64,000 nt of DNA, from positions 3,326,001 to 3,390,000 of the forward strand of contig NZ_CP012946.1 in the NCBI RefSeq assembly GCF_001402875.1, read 5' to 3'. A model generated the notes under the pieces. It had not been told where the DNA came from and did no database searches. It saw only the letters and a program-made list of their open reading frames with translations. This document shows positions 15,179 through 23,567 of the stretch, in pieces (positions within the stretch are counted from its first letter, which is position 1; every line of letters starts with the position of its first letter). Made by a program: the position numbers and the translations under genes. Source of the DNA: Blastochloris viridis. Lineage in GTDB: Bacteria; Pseudomonadota; Alphaproteobacteria; Rhizobiales; Xanthobacteraceae.

Positions 15179-15393
15179 GCCCGCCACTATTCCCCTGACG
15201 TTTGGACGCCCGACGTTCCACCGCTCCGGCACGACGTCGAGCTTGCGGCCGAGCCGCGGCAGCCGCATGGCTTGTTGTCCATTCCGGCGGATGCCGCAGC
15301 CTGGCGGTATCCTGCGGCAGCGACCGCGCGATGCTCGCCGCCGACGCCCGCTCTTTGCTTGCGTCCCGCCGCAGCCGATCCTATCGATTCGCC

Positions 15394-15975
15394 ATGACCC
15401 GATCGTCCGGCACCGACCCAGGACTCGGCGAGCGCCTCAAGGTGCTGCGCACCGAGCTCGGCGTCAGCCTCGACGACCTCGCCGCGCGCTCCGGCCTCGG
15501 CGCCGACGAGATCGCCAAGATCGAGAGCGGCGAGAGGTTCCCGGTCGGCAGCATCGTGCTGCGGCTGTGCTCGACGCTGGGCGTCACCCTCCCCGAATTG
15601 CTGCGCTCGCCCCACCGCTGCACCTCGCGGCTCAACCGCCGCGCCGACCAGCTCCATTGGAGCCGGCCGGACAGCATGGCGACCTGCCGAAAGCTGACGC
15701 CGGACGGCACCGGCGCGCTGTCGGACCTGCTCGAATTCGAGTTTCCGCCGGGCGTCGCCTACGACTATCAGGACCCGCCGCCGCTGGTGGGGATCGACCG
15801 CCAAGTGTTCGTGATCGACGGCACGCTCGACCTCACCATCATCGAGGCGGGGCAGGCCACCGCCTACCAGATGACCGCCGGCGACTGCATCCACTTGGCG
15901 CCCGGCGCGCGCTACCTGTTCAGGAACGATTCCGGGGCGATGATCCGCTGCCTGTCGGTGGTGACCCGGGCCTGA
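15394..15975 (+). CDS. XRE-family transcriptional regulator with C-terminal cupin domain
   Basis: 193 residues. Residues 10-66 form an HTH_3 DNA-binding domain (LKVLRTELGVSLDDLAARSG, then IAKIESGERFP). Residues about 115-190 form a cupin sensor domain (GTLDLTIIEAGQATAYQMTA, GDCIHLAPGARYLFRN). Such regulators typically respond to small metabolites such as polyamines, amino acids or sulfonates. The ATG at 15394 starts the HTH domain with a short leader. Its targets are unknown; an SDR gene is its nearest neighbour, convergent. Confidence 0.9.
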   Translation: MTRSSGTDPGLGERLKVLRTELGVSLDDLAARSGLGADEIAKIESGERFPVGSIVLRLCSTLGVTLPELLRSPHRCTSRLNRRADQLHWSRPDSMATCRKLTPDGTGALSDLLEFEFPPGVAYDYQDPPPLVGIDRQVFVIDGTLDLTIIEAGQATAYQMTAGDCIHLAPGARYLFRNDSGAMIRCLSVVTRA

Positions 15976-16063
15976 TTGTGCACCCGGCGCGCCCATCCGC
16001 CCCGGCGGCGCCGGATCACCGATGGGCGGTTTTTTAAGTTTCGGCACGTTCCGCTCGCCCCCC

Positions 16064-16104
16064 GCATTCGAGCACCGGGTTTCGGCGAGGTTTCCGGTTG
16101 ATAG
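16064..16104 (-). repeat. Partial, inverted fragment of the structured intergenic repeat
   Basis: CGGGTTTCGGCGAGGTTTCCGG is the complement of the CCGGAAAC-CTCGCCGAAA-CCCG junction seen in the full repeat copies. Only the junction between the first and second hairpins is clear here. Confidence 0.45.
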
Positions 16105-16147
16105 GCTCGGGGCTTTGCGAGCGGTCGGACCTTCGCCGATTGGACGC

Positions 16148-16265
16148 ACCCCCGCCCACCCTCCCCCGCTGAAGCGGAGGAGGGACAACAGCCGGAAACG
16201 TCGCGCTTATCTTTCCCGCCCCGAATTTCGGGGAGGGTGGCCGCAAAGCGGCCGGGTGGGGTCGT
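16148..16265. repeat. REP-like GC-rich inverted repeats
   Basis: Several nested palindromes: CACCCTCCCCCGCTGAAGCGGAGGAGGG, CCCCGAATTTCGGGG, GGCCGCAAAGCGGCC. The outer CCACCCTCCCC / GGGGAGGGTGG also pair over distance. The motif with 'CCACCCGGCCGCTTCGCGGCC'-like cores is a familiar intergenic element of Hyphomicrobiales. It separates the convergent cupin regulator and SDR genes. Confidence 0.55.
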
Positions 16266-16387
16266 CTCGGTCGGGCCAAAGCGCGGATGTGTTGCTCAGA
16301 CTCCGAAGGGATCACCCGCAAACCGCCTGAAACCGCCCGTTCCCGCGCACGTCGTGCGACGCCCGGCGCGGTCGGCCGGGCTCGGCC

Positions 16388-17170
16388 TCAATCGACGACG
16401 TCCATTTCCTCCAGCGCCATCAGCGACTCCGGCAGCACCTGGCCACCGTCGATCACCAGGCCCTGGCCGGTGATGTAGGCGGCCTCGTCGCTGGCGAAGA
16501 ACAGCGCGGCGTTGGCAATGTCGGCGACCGAGCCCAGCTTCTTCATCGGGATCGAGCCCTCCATCTTGGCGATGTAGTCGGCGCCGAGGCCGTCGAGCCC
16601 CTCGGTGCGGATATTGCCCGGCATCACCGCGTTGATGGTGATGCCGTAGGGCGCCAGCTCGATGGCGGCGGTGCGCACGAAGCCGAGCTGGCCGGCCTTG
16701 GAGGCGCCGTAGTGCGCCCAGCCGGGATAGCCGGTGATCGGGCCGGTGATCGAGGAGGTGACGACGATGCGGCCGGTCTTCGCCGCCTTCATCGCCGGCA
16801 GCACCGCCTTGATCGACAGGAAGGTGCCCTTGAGGTTGGTGTCGATGACCTGATCGAACTCCGCCGCCGTCATGCGGTCGAGCTTGGCGGCGGGGAAGAT
16901 GCCAGCATTGGCCGCCAACACGTCGATGCGGCCCCAGCGCGCCAGCGCCGCCTTGACCATCGCCTCGCACGCCGTCTCGCTGGCAACGTCGGCGGCGAAC
17001 GGCACCGCGGTGGGGCCGAGCGCCGTCGCGGCGGCCTCGGCGGCGGCGGCGGATCTGCCGACCACCAGCACGTTGAGGCCGGCGGCGACGAAGCGCGCGG
17101 ACAGGCCGCGGCCGATGCCTTTACTACCTCCGGTGACGATGGCGACGCGGCCGGCGAGCGACTGAAGCAT
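16388..17170 (-). CDS. Short-chain dehydrogenase/reductase (FabG-like)
   Basis: 260 residues, classical SDR. It has the NAD(P) motif TGGSKGIGRGL, the NAG triad (LAANAGIF), the catalytic Ser in VTSSITG and the YxxxK motif as YGASK, then PGNIRTEG and ITGQGLVIDGGQVLPES at the C-terminus. Substrate unknown. It is divergent from the ABC transporter operon starting at 17464, and the 293-bp gap may hold both promoters; a functional link to that operon is possible but unproven. Confidence 0.92.
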   Translation of the reverse strand: MLQSLAGRVAIVTGGSKGIGRGLSARFVAAGLNVLVVGRSAAAAEAAATALGPTAVPFAADVASETACEAMVKAALARWGRIDVLAANAGIFPAAKLDRMTAAEFDQVIDTNLKGTFLSIKAVLPAMKAAKTGRIVVTSSITGPITGYPGWAHYGASKAGQLGFVRTAAIELAPYGITINAVMPGNIRTEGLDGLGADYIAKMEGSIPMKKLGSVADIANAALFFASDEAAYITGQGLVIDGGQVLPESLMALEEMDVVD

Positions 17171-17334
17171 ACGGTTCTCCTGGGTCGGTGGCGGCCGCGG
17201 ACGCAGCCGGCGTGGTCAAACACCCGCGCTGGGCGCGCGATTTGTGCCTAATTTTCAGGCACGCCTATGAAACAAACAATGGGGCACCAAAAAGATGTTG
17301 TAAAGCCCACAGTCGTCCGCGTAAGCTCCAACCT

Positions 17335-17349
17335 ACTTCAACATGAAGT
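17335..17349. promoter_or_regulatory. Perfect palindrome upstream of the ABC transporter operon
   Basis: ACTTCA-ACA-TGAAGT, 6-bp arms, lies 115-129 bp before the substrate-binding protein start. It is a candidate operator for the DeoR regulator encoded at the end of the same operon. Confidence 0.35.
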
Positions 17350-17463
17350 CCAACATTCCTGGTCGATCGATCGCCGCCCGGGCCACCTGGACGGCGCCGT
17401 GCGGAACCCCGATCCGCCCCGATCGTACCATCCGGATCGAAGGCGTCGAGGAGAAGATACACC

Positions 17464-18609
17464 ATGAAGTTGACACGACGTTCGGCCCTGAAGGGCATCT
17501 CGGCCGGCCTCATGGCCGCGGCCGGCACCGTCTCCGGCATCGGCTCCGCTTTCGCCGCACGCGAGAAGGAGCTCAACATCCTGTGCTGGGAGGGCTACAA
17601 CTCGGCCCAGGTGCTCGACCCCTACCGCAAGGCGAAGTCGGCGACGGTGAAGGCGGAAAGCCTCACCAACGATCCCACCATGATCAACCGCCTGCGCGCC
17701 GGCGAGATCGGGGTGTGGGACCTGATCAACGTCAACAATCCGTGGGCGCGAAAAATCATGTTCCCGGAGAAGCTGATCCGGGCGCTGCCGCGCGACAAGT
17801 TCGAGCCCTACTTCGACAACATGCTGCCGATGTTCAAGCCGCCCTACAAGTGGGCGATGAGCGACGACGGCACCGAGTTGCTCGGCTCCTGCCAGCGGTT
17901 CGGACCCTACTGCTTCGTGGTCAACACCAAGAAGATCTCGCGCTCCACCGCCGAGACCACCGGCTGGGACCTGTTCAACGATCCGGCCCTGGCCGGAAAA
18001 TACGGCATCCTCGAATCGGACGATTGGAACGTGTTCGGCATCTTCGTGGTGGCGGGCATCGATCCCTTCAAGATCCACACCGAAGAGGAGATGACCAAGT
18101 TCGAGGAGACCGCCAAGCGGATCTTCAAGGGCGCCAAGCTGATCGGCGACATCGCGGCGATGAACCAGGCGCTGGTGTCTGGCGAGATCGACCTGCACTT
18201 CACCGGTGGCACCTATTCGGTGTCCCCGGCCCGCGCCGACGGCAACCCGCATCTGCGCGGCATCACCCCGAAGTCGGGCCCGATGGCTGGCGGCAAGGGC
18301 GGCATCGCCTGGATCGAGGTGACCTCGCTGGTCAACAATCCGAGCCTGTCGCCGATCGCCGTCGACTTCCTGGAATACGTGCAGAAGCCGGAGGTGGCGC
18401 ACAAGGTCGCCTTCGCCGAGGGCACCTTCAATCCGGTCGCGCAGATGGGCAACCCGAAGTGCTTCGAGCTGTTCAAGAAGGACGAACTCGACGCCATCCA
18501 GTGGGACAGCCTCGAAGAGGAAATGGCCGGCTCGGTCGAATACGACATCGTGCCGGACTACGACCGCGCGCTCGACATCATGAACGCGGCCAAACGCCTG
18601 CGCGGCTGA
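17464..18609 (+). CDS. ABC transporter periplasmic substrate-binding protein, spermidine/putrescine (PotD/PotF) type
   Basis: 381 residues. The N-terminus is a twin-arginine signal (TRRSALKGISAGL... ending SAFA), so Tat export is likely. The mature protein begins ELNILCWEGYN, the PotD-type opening, and contains NPWARKIMFPEKL and DLHFTGGTYS. It belongs to the polyamine-binding SBP_bac family, though some members bind other cationic or amine compounds. It heads an operon with its ATPase (18720), two permeases (19897, 20825) and a DeoR regulator (21655). Confidence 0.92.
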   Translation: MKLTRRSALKGISAGLMAAAGTVSGIGSAFAAREKELNILCWEGYNSAQVLDPYRKAKSATVKAESLTNDPTMINRLRAGEIGVWDLINVNNPWARKIMFPEKLIRALPRDKFEPYFDNMLPMFKPPYKWAMSDDGTELLGSCQRFGPYCFVVNTKKISRSTAETTGWDLFNDPALAGKYGILESDDWNVFGIFVVAGIDPFKIHTEEEMTKFEETAKRIFKGAKLIGDIAAMNQALVSGEIDLHFTGGTYSVSPARADGNPHLRGITPKSGPMAGGKGGIAWIEVTSLVNNPSLSPIAVDFLEYVQKPEVAHKVAFAEGTFNPVAQMGNPKCFELFKKDELDAIQWDSLEEEMAGSVEYDIVPDYDRALDIMNAAKRLRG

Positions 18610-18719
18610 TTTGAACCGAGGAGTGCCGTCGCGGCACTCCTCCCCCGCCCCACCGATCGTCCGTCGATCAGACCGCGTCAGCGGCCTGGCAGGTGTTTTA
18701 TTGTCTTTCGAGAGGACCC

Positions 18720-19895
18720 ATGTCCGCGGTTGATTCCCCCACCAAGCCCATCCTGCAGCTGGTCGGCGTCCGCAAAACCTTCGGCGATTTCACCGCGGTC
18801 GACCGCATCGATCTCGACGTGCGGGAGGGCGAGTTCCTCACCATCGTCGGCCCGTCCGGCTCGGGCAAGACCACACTGCTGCGTATGCTGGCCGGCCTCG
18901 ACCGCCCGACCGAGGGCTGGATCACGCTCAATGGCGAGAACCTCAACGACGTGCCGCCCAACCGGCGCCCGACCTGCCTGGTGTTCCAGTCGCTGGCGCT
19001 GTTCCCGCACAAGAGCGTGGGCGAGAACATCGAGTTTCCGCTCAAGGTGAAAGGTGTTTCGCGCGCCGAGCGCAAGCGCCGCGCGCTCGAGCTGATGGGC
19101 GTGGTGCGGCTGCCGGAAGCCTACTACGGCAAGAACGTGATGAAGTGCTCCGGCGGCGAAAAGCAGCGCGTCGCCATCGCCCGCGCGCTGGCCTACGACC
19201 CCGCCGTGCTGTTCTTCGACGAGCCGCTGTCGGCGATCGACTACAAGCTCAAGAAGGTGCTGGAGAAGGAGTTGAAGGATCTCCACAAGGAGACCGGCAA
19301 GACTTTCATCTACATCACCCATTCGCTGGAAGAGGCGATGGTGATGAGCGACCGCATCGGCGTGATGCGCGCAGGCCGGCTGGTGCAGGTCGGCACCCCA
19401 GAGCAGATCTACGCCCACCCGGTCGACCGCTTCGTTTCCGAGTTCGTCGGCGAGGTCAACGTGTTCAACGTCGAGCGCGATGCGCCCGGCACCGCCTGGC
19501 ACGGCGTCGACACGCCGGGCACGTTCAAGGTGACCGAGCCGCCGCTGCTGGAGGTCGAGGATCCTGCGCCGCCGGTCGCCGCGGCGACCACAGGCGAAGG
19601 CGAGGAGGCGCCCCCGCCGCCGAAGCCCAAGCGCATGATCGTCCAGAATGCCGTGCAGCTGGTGGTGCGTCCGGAATACATGCGCTTCGTCACCGAGGGC
19701 GAGCGCGTCGACAACCGGCTGCAGGGCACCGTCTACAACGAGTATTCGCTCGGCTCGCGCGTGCAGTATCAGGTGCGCTGCGGCAAGCGGGTGATCCTGG
19801 TCGAGCTGCCGCGCTCCAAGGCGCCGCCGGCCTCGGTCGACCGCACCGTCACCGTCGGCTGGGACGCCGCCGATGCCATCGTGGTGAGGGCATGA
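18720..19895 (+). CDS. ABC transporter ATP-binding protein (PotA type)
   Basis: 391 residues. Walker A GPSGSGKTT, Q-loop VFQSLALFP, signature motif CSGGEKQR (Cys instead of the common Leu), Walker B VLFFDEPLS and switch His in YITHSLEEA. A C-terminal TOBE-like domain (LVVRPEYMRF) is interrupted by a Pro/Glu/Lys-rich insertion around residues 280-305 (PAPPVAAATTGEGEE). ATG at 18720 has GAGAGGA upstream. It energises import of the substrate bound by the upstream PotD-type protein. Confidence 0.94.
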   Translation: MSAVDSPTKPILQLVGVRKTFGDFTAVDRIDLDVREGEFLTIVGPSGSGKTTLLRMLAGLDRPTEGWITLNGENLNDVPPNRRPTCLVFQSLALFPHKSVGENIEFPLKVKGVSRAERKRRALELMGVVRLPEAYYGKNVMKCSGGEKQRVAIARALAYDPAVLFFDEPLSAIDYKLKKVLEKELKDLHKETGKTFIYITHSLEEAMVMSDRIGVMRAGRLVQVGTPEQIYAHPVDRFVSEFVGEVNVFNVERDAPGTAWHGVDTPGTFKVTEPPLLEVEDPAPPVAAATTGEGEEAPPPPKPKRMIVQNAVQLVVRPEYMRFVTEGERVDNRLQGTVYNEYSLGSRVQYQVRCGKRVILVELPRSKAPPASVDRTVTVGWDAADAIVVRA

Positions 19896-19896
19896 C

Positions 19897-20823
19897 ATGA
19901 GCACCCTCACTCCTCCTTCCGCCCTCGAAGCGACCGGCCAGCCGGCCGCCCCGGCCGCGGCCGGCTGGCGCGGCCCGCGGCTGTCGCTCGGCGCCCGTTG
20001 CTCGGCGCCGGTGCTGATCCTGCTCGGCCTCGGCTTCGTTGCGCCGCTGGTGGCGATCTTCGCCTATTCGTTCGCGAGGCCCCGCACCTTCGAGGTGTTC
20101 CGCTCGTTCACGCTGGACAATTACGCCACGCTGTTCGACGCCACCAACACGGTGTGGCTGTCGTTCCTGTGGTCGTTCGGCTTCGCGCTGGCCACCGTCG
20201 CCATTCTCGCGCTGGTGGCCTACCCGATCGCCTTTGGGCTCGATCGGCTGTTCGGCCGCTGGTCCTCGATCATCTCGCTGTTGTTCGTGTTTCCGCTGTT
20301 CGTGTCGGAGAACGTGCGGCTCTATGGCTGGGTGCTGTTCTTCATCAAGAACGGCGTGCTGGACGGCACGCTGAAGGCGATGGGCGCGGGCGGCGGACCT
20401 GAAGTGCTGTACTCGCCCGCGATCATTCTCGCCGGCATGGTCTACACTTATCTGCCGTTCATGCTGTTCCCGATCACGCTCGGCCTTGCCATGGTGCCGC
20501 GCGACATCATCGACGCCGCGCGCGACCTCGGCGCCGGCCGCCTGATGATCTGGCGCGAGATCGAGCTGCCGCTGGCGATGCCGGGCATTCTGATCGGTGT
20601 GCTGCTCACGTTCGTGCTGGCGATCGGCGCCGTCGCCGAAGCCAAGATCCTCGGCGGCCAGTCGGTGATCGTGGTCAGCCACGACATCGAGATCGCCTTC
20701 ACCTATTCGCAGAACTGGCCGCTCGGCTCGGCGCTCGCCGTCGTCGTGTCGGTGTTCGTCGCCGCGCTGACCTTGTGGGGCCTGGCCCGCCTCGACCTCG
20801 ACCGGCTGCTGGGGAGGCGGTGA
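19897..20823 (+). CDS. ABC transporter permease (PotB type)
   Basis: 308 residues with about six transmembrane helices. The EAA loop is DIIDAARDLGAGRLMIWREI followed by ELPLAMPGIL, the docking site for the ATPase. Starts one base after the ATPase stop codon, so it is translationally coupled. Confidence 0.93.
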   Translation: MSTLTPPSALEATGQPAAPAAAGWRGPRLSLGARCSAPVLILLGLGFVAPLVAIFAYSFARPRTFEVFRSFTLDNYATLFDATNTVWLSFLWSFGFALATVAILALVAYPIAFGLDRLFGRWSSIISLLFVFPLFVSENVRLYGWVLFFIKNGVLDGTLKAMGAGGGPEVLYSPAIILAGMVYTYLPFMLFPITLGLAMVPRDIIDAARDLGAGRLMIWREIELPLAMPGILIGVLLTFVLAIGAVAEAKILGGQSVIVVSHDIEIAFTYSQNWPLGSALAVVVSVFVAALTLWGLARLDLDRLLGRR

Positions 20824-20824
20824 C

Positions 20825-21625
20825 ATGGACCAGACACAGACCAGAAGCCACTTTTTCATCGGCCTGTGGACCGCGCTGGTGCTGGTCCTGGTCTACCTGC
20901 CGATCATCTGCGGGGCGGTGGCGAGCTTCACCAAGAGCCGCTACTTCGCCTTCCCGGTCTCGGCGTGGTCAACCTCGTGGTGGGAGAGAACGACCGACTC
21001 CATCGAGATCGGCATGATCGTGCAGAACTCGTTCCTGGTCGCCGGCTTCGTCACCGTCATCGCCGTGGTGCTCGCCTTCTTCGGCGCGCTCGCCTTCGCC
21101 CGCTACGAGTGGAGCGGCCGGAGGTGGTTTCAGAAGCTGATCATGCTGCCGATCTTCTTTCCCCAGCCGGTGCTCGGCCTGGCTTTGCTGCTGTGGTTCT
21201 CCGCGCTCGGCATCCCGACCAGCTGGGTCACCGCGGTGTTCGCGCACCTGGTGTGGATCGTGCCGGTGGTCACGCTGGTGATCGCGATCCAGGTCTATGG
21301 CTTCGACCCGACGCTGGAGGAGGCGGCGTTCGACCTCGGCTGCTCGCGCCTTCAGGTGCTGCGCGAGGTGACGCTGCCGCTGCTGTGGCCCGGCATCTGG
21401 TCCGGCGCGCTGTTCGCCTTCCTGTTGTCGTGGGGCAATTTCCCGCTGTCGCTGTTCACCGCCGGCGCCGATTCCACCATTCCCAAATGGCTTTACGCCA
21501 AGATGGTGGCCGGCTATTCGCCGATGGTGCCGGCGCTCGGAACCATGAGCACGCTGGGCGCCGCAACGGCCCTCGCTCTCGCCGGTCTTGCCGCGTTGAT
21601 GTGGCGCAAGCTTCGCGCAGCCTGA
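20825..21625 (+). CDS. ABC transporter permease (PotC type)
   Basis: 266 residues, six predicted helices. The EAA motif is LEEAAFDLGCSRLQVLREVT followed by LPLLWPGIWSG. Starts one base after the preceding permease stop. Together with that permease it forms the membrane channel of the importer. Confidence 0.93.
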   Translation: MDQTQTRSHFFIGLWTALVLVLVYLPIICGAVASFTKSRYFAFPVSAWSTSWWERTTDSIEIGMIVQNSFLVAGFVTVIAVVLAFFGALAFARYEWSGRRWFQKLIMLPIFFPQPVLGLALLLWFSALGIPTSWVTAVFAHLVWIVPVVTLVIAIQVYGFDPTLEEAAFDLGCSRLQVLREVTLPLLWPGIWSGALFAFLLSWGNFPLSLFTAGADSTIPKWLYAKMVAGYSPMVPALGTMSTLGAATALALAGLAALMWRKLRAA

Positions 21626-21654
21626 GCACGACCGACCGGGCAGACAAGGCAGAT

Positions 21655-22428
21655 ATGACCAAACTGAGCAAGAAGGAACGGCACGAGCGCATCCTGCACG
21701 AGCTGGTGGCAAGCTCCACCCTCCGAGTGTCCGAGCTCGCCGCCGAACTGGAGGTCTCCACCGAGACCATCCGGCGCGACCTCTACGAGCTGGAGGAACG
21801 CGGCCTCATCAACCGCACCTATGGCGGCGCGGTGCGTCCGCTCGGCGCCGAGCCGTCGGCCAGCGAACGCCATCGGCTGATGGTGGAGGAACGCGAGGCG
21901 ATCGCCGCCGCCACCGTCCAGCTGATCAAGCCCAAGGAGGTGGTGGCGATCGGCTCCGGCGCCACCACCACCCACGTCGCCCGGCGGATGGCGGCGGAAT
22001 GCCGCGACGTCACCGTGATCACCCATGCCTTTTCGGTGGCCACGGTGCTGGCGGCCAACCCCACCATCCAGGTGCTGATCTGCCCCGGCCGCTACCACGG
22101 CCGCGAAGGCATGATGATCGGGCCGGAGACGCTGGAGTTCCTGCAATCCTACAACGCCAACTGGGCGATCCTCGGTGCCACCGGCGTCACGCCCGAAGGG
22201 TTTTGCGACGTCGATGCCGACGCCTGCGCGGTCTACCGGGCGATGATGCACCGCGCCGCGGCGACCATTGCGGTGGTCGACCACACCAAGTTCGACCAGT
22301 CGGCGCTCGGCCTGTGGGGCCGCTGGCACGACGTCGCCCATCTCGTCACCGACCGCAAGCCGCCGCCGGCGCTGGTGCGCGCGGCCGAGCGGGCGCGCAC
22401 CGAGATCACCATCGCCACCAGACGCTGA
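21655..22428 (+). CDS. DeoR-family transcriptional regulator
   Basis: 257 residues. N-terminal DeoR helix-turn-helix (RHERILHELVASSTLRVSEL, then VSTETIRRDLYELEERGLI) and a C-terminal DeoR sensor domain of the isomerase-like fold (VVAIGSGATTTHVARRM, ILGATGVTPEGFCDVDADA). DeoR proteins usually respond to phosphorylated intermediates. That fits the nearby kinase gene (23568), whose product could be the inducer. It starts 29 bp after the permease and probably belongs to the ABC operon. Confidence 0.92.
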   Translation: MTKLSKKERHERILHELVASSTLRVSELAAELEVSTETIRRDLYELEERGLINRTYGGAVRPLGAEPSASERHRLMVEEREAIAAATVQLIKPKEVVAIGSGATTTHVARRMAAECRDVTVITHAFSVATVLAANPTIQVLICPGRYHGREGMMIGPETLEFLQSYNANWAILGATGVTPEGFCDVDADACAVYRAMMHRAAATIAVVDHTKFDQSALGLWGRWHDVAHLVTDRKPPPALVRAAERARTEITIATRR

Positions 22429-22558
22429 CAGCGGAGGAGGGCGAAGGGCCGACCATCGCTTGAGACACCGCGCGCGCCGCCCGGCAGGTTCCGCAGGCGC
22501 GACGACCGGAGCTGGGGCCGAAGCGGTCCCGAACGACAGACTGCGTGTTCGAGCCGAC

Positions 22559-22583
22559 GCCGTCGAGCGGACGGCTCGACGGC
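22559..22583. terminator. Hairpin downstream of the deoR gene
   Basis: GCCGTCGAG...CTCGACGGC, perfect 9-bp arms with a 7-nt loop, lies 130 bp after the deoR stop. There is no U-run; it may be a 3'-end hairpin separating the transporter operon from the enzyme genes. Confidence 0.4.
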
Positions 22584-22655
22584 GCGTGCCTCGATTAGGT
22601 CGCGCCGTTCGCCCAGGTTGCGCCCCGCCGCCCGCCGCCGGGACACCCCGGCAAA

Positions 22656-22669
22656 TGTGGAAGTCCACA
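22656..22669. promoter_or_regulatory. Palindrome TGTGGA-N2-TCCACA upstream of the cysteine hydrolase gene
   Basis: Perfect 6-bp arms 81 bp before the ATG at 22750, preceded by CAAA. The same arms with a 4-bp spacer recur at 23521-23536 before the kinase gene, suggesting a shared regulator (candidate: the DeoR protein). Confidence 0.45.
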
Positions 22670-22749
22670 CTGCTGTCGGCGCTGCCACCGCCCCGGCCAC
22701 GCGAGGATTTTGCGCGCGGCGACGCTTGACCTCCGCCTTGGAGACGACC

Positions 22750-23493
22750 ATGTCGTGGAAGACCCGCAACCGCTCATTCTATTATCTCGACGCGCCCGAG
22801 CCGCTCGAGCCGACGCTCGATCCGGCGGCAACGGCGCTGCTCGTCATCGACGTCCAGAACACCTATGTCGAGCGGCCGCCGCGCGAGGCGCTGACGAGCG
22901 AGGCCGGGCGCCAGCAGTGGGACGCGTGGACGCCGTTCCACACCCAGATGAGCGATGTGGTGATCCCCAACATCGCGTCGGCGCTTTCGCTGTTTCGCGC
23001 CAACCGGATCGAATGCGTCCACGCCCGCATCGCCTGCCGCACGCAGGACGGCCGCGACCGCTCTCTCAGCCAGAAAAAGCCCGGTTTCAACAATTTGCTG
23101 CTGCCGAAGAACGAGCGTTCCGCGCAGATCGTGCCGGCGCTGGCGCCGGTCGGCGACGAGATCACGGTGATCAAAACCACCGACAGCGCGCTGACCGGAA
23201 CCAACCTTCGCCTGACCCTTCACAATCTCGGCATCCGCACCGTGGTGTGCGCCGGCATCTTCACCGATCAGTGCGTGGCGTCCACCGTGCGCAGCCTCGC
23301 CGACGAGAGCTTCGAGGTGATCGTGCTGGAGGATTGCTGCGCCGCCGCCACCGCCGAGCTGCACGCCCAGGAACTCGCGATCATCAACATGATCTACTGC
23401 GATGTGATGACGCTGGCCGAATTCGCCGACATTCTCGCCCGCCGGCTGGCCGCGGCGAGCCCTACGCCCGCCAGCGCCGCGCCGTTGCCGTGA
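22750..23493 (+). CDS. Isochorismatase-family cysteine hydrolase (amidase/nicotinamidase-like)
   Basis: 247 residues. The catalytic triad of the family is visible: Asp in LLVIDVQNTY, Lys in VIKTTDSALTGTN, and the nucleophilic Cys in GIFTDQCVASTVR. The family hydrolyses amides, carbamates or vinyl ethers. ATG at 22750 is preceded by GGAGA. Its position between a polyamine-type importer and a kinase/PLP-lyase pair suggests a deamidation or decarbamoylation step in the same pathway; the substrate is unknown. Confidence 0.9.
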   Translation: MSWKTRNRSFYYLDAPEPLEPTLDPAATALLVIDVQNTYVERPPREALTSEAGRQQWDAWTPFHTQMSDVVIPNIASALSLFRANRIECVHARIACRTQDGRDRSLSQKKPGFNNLLLPKNERSAQIVPALAPVGDEITVIKTTDSALTGTNLRLTLHNLGIRTVVCAGIFTDQCVASTVRSLADESFEVIVLEDCCAAATAELHAQELAIINMIYCDVMTLAEFADILARRLAAASPTPASAAPLP

Positions 23494-23520
23494 GATTTAT
23501 GTTGCACCCGCCACTCAAAT

Positions 23521-23536
23521 TGTGGACACTTCCACA
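23521..23536. promoter_or_regulatory. Palindrome TGTGGA-N4-TCCACA upstream of the APH-type kinase gene
   Basis: Perfect 6-bp arms 32 bp before the GTG at 23568, preceded by CAAAT as at the 22656 site. Candidate operator shared by both genes. Confidence 0.45.
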
Positions 23537-23567
23537 GATGGCGCGAACGCGCTGATCGGAGGCCGGC

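Noticed and set aside
17281..17304. Possible sigma-54 promoter (TGGGGCAC...TGTTGT) before the polyamine-type operon
   Set aside because: The GG and GC elements are not at the required 10-bp spacing, so it does not fit the consensus.
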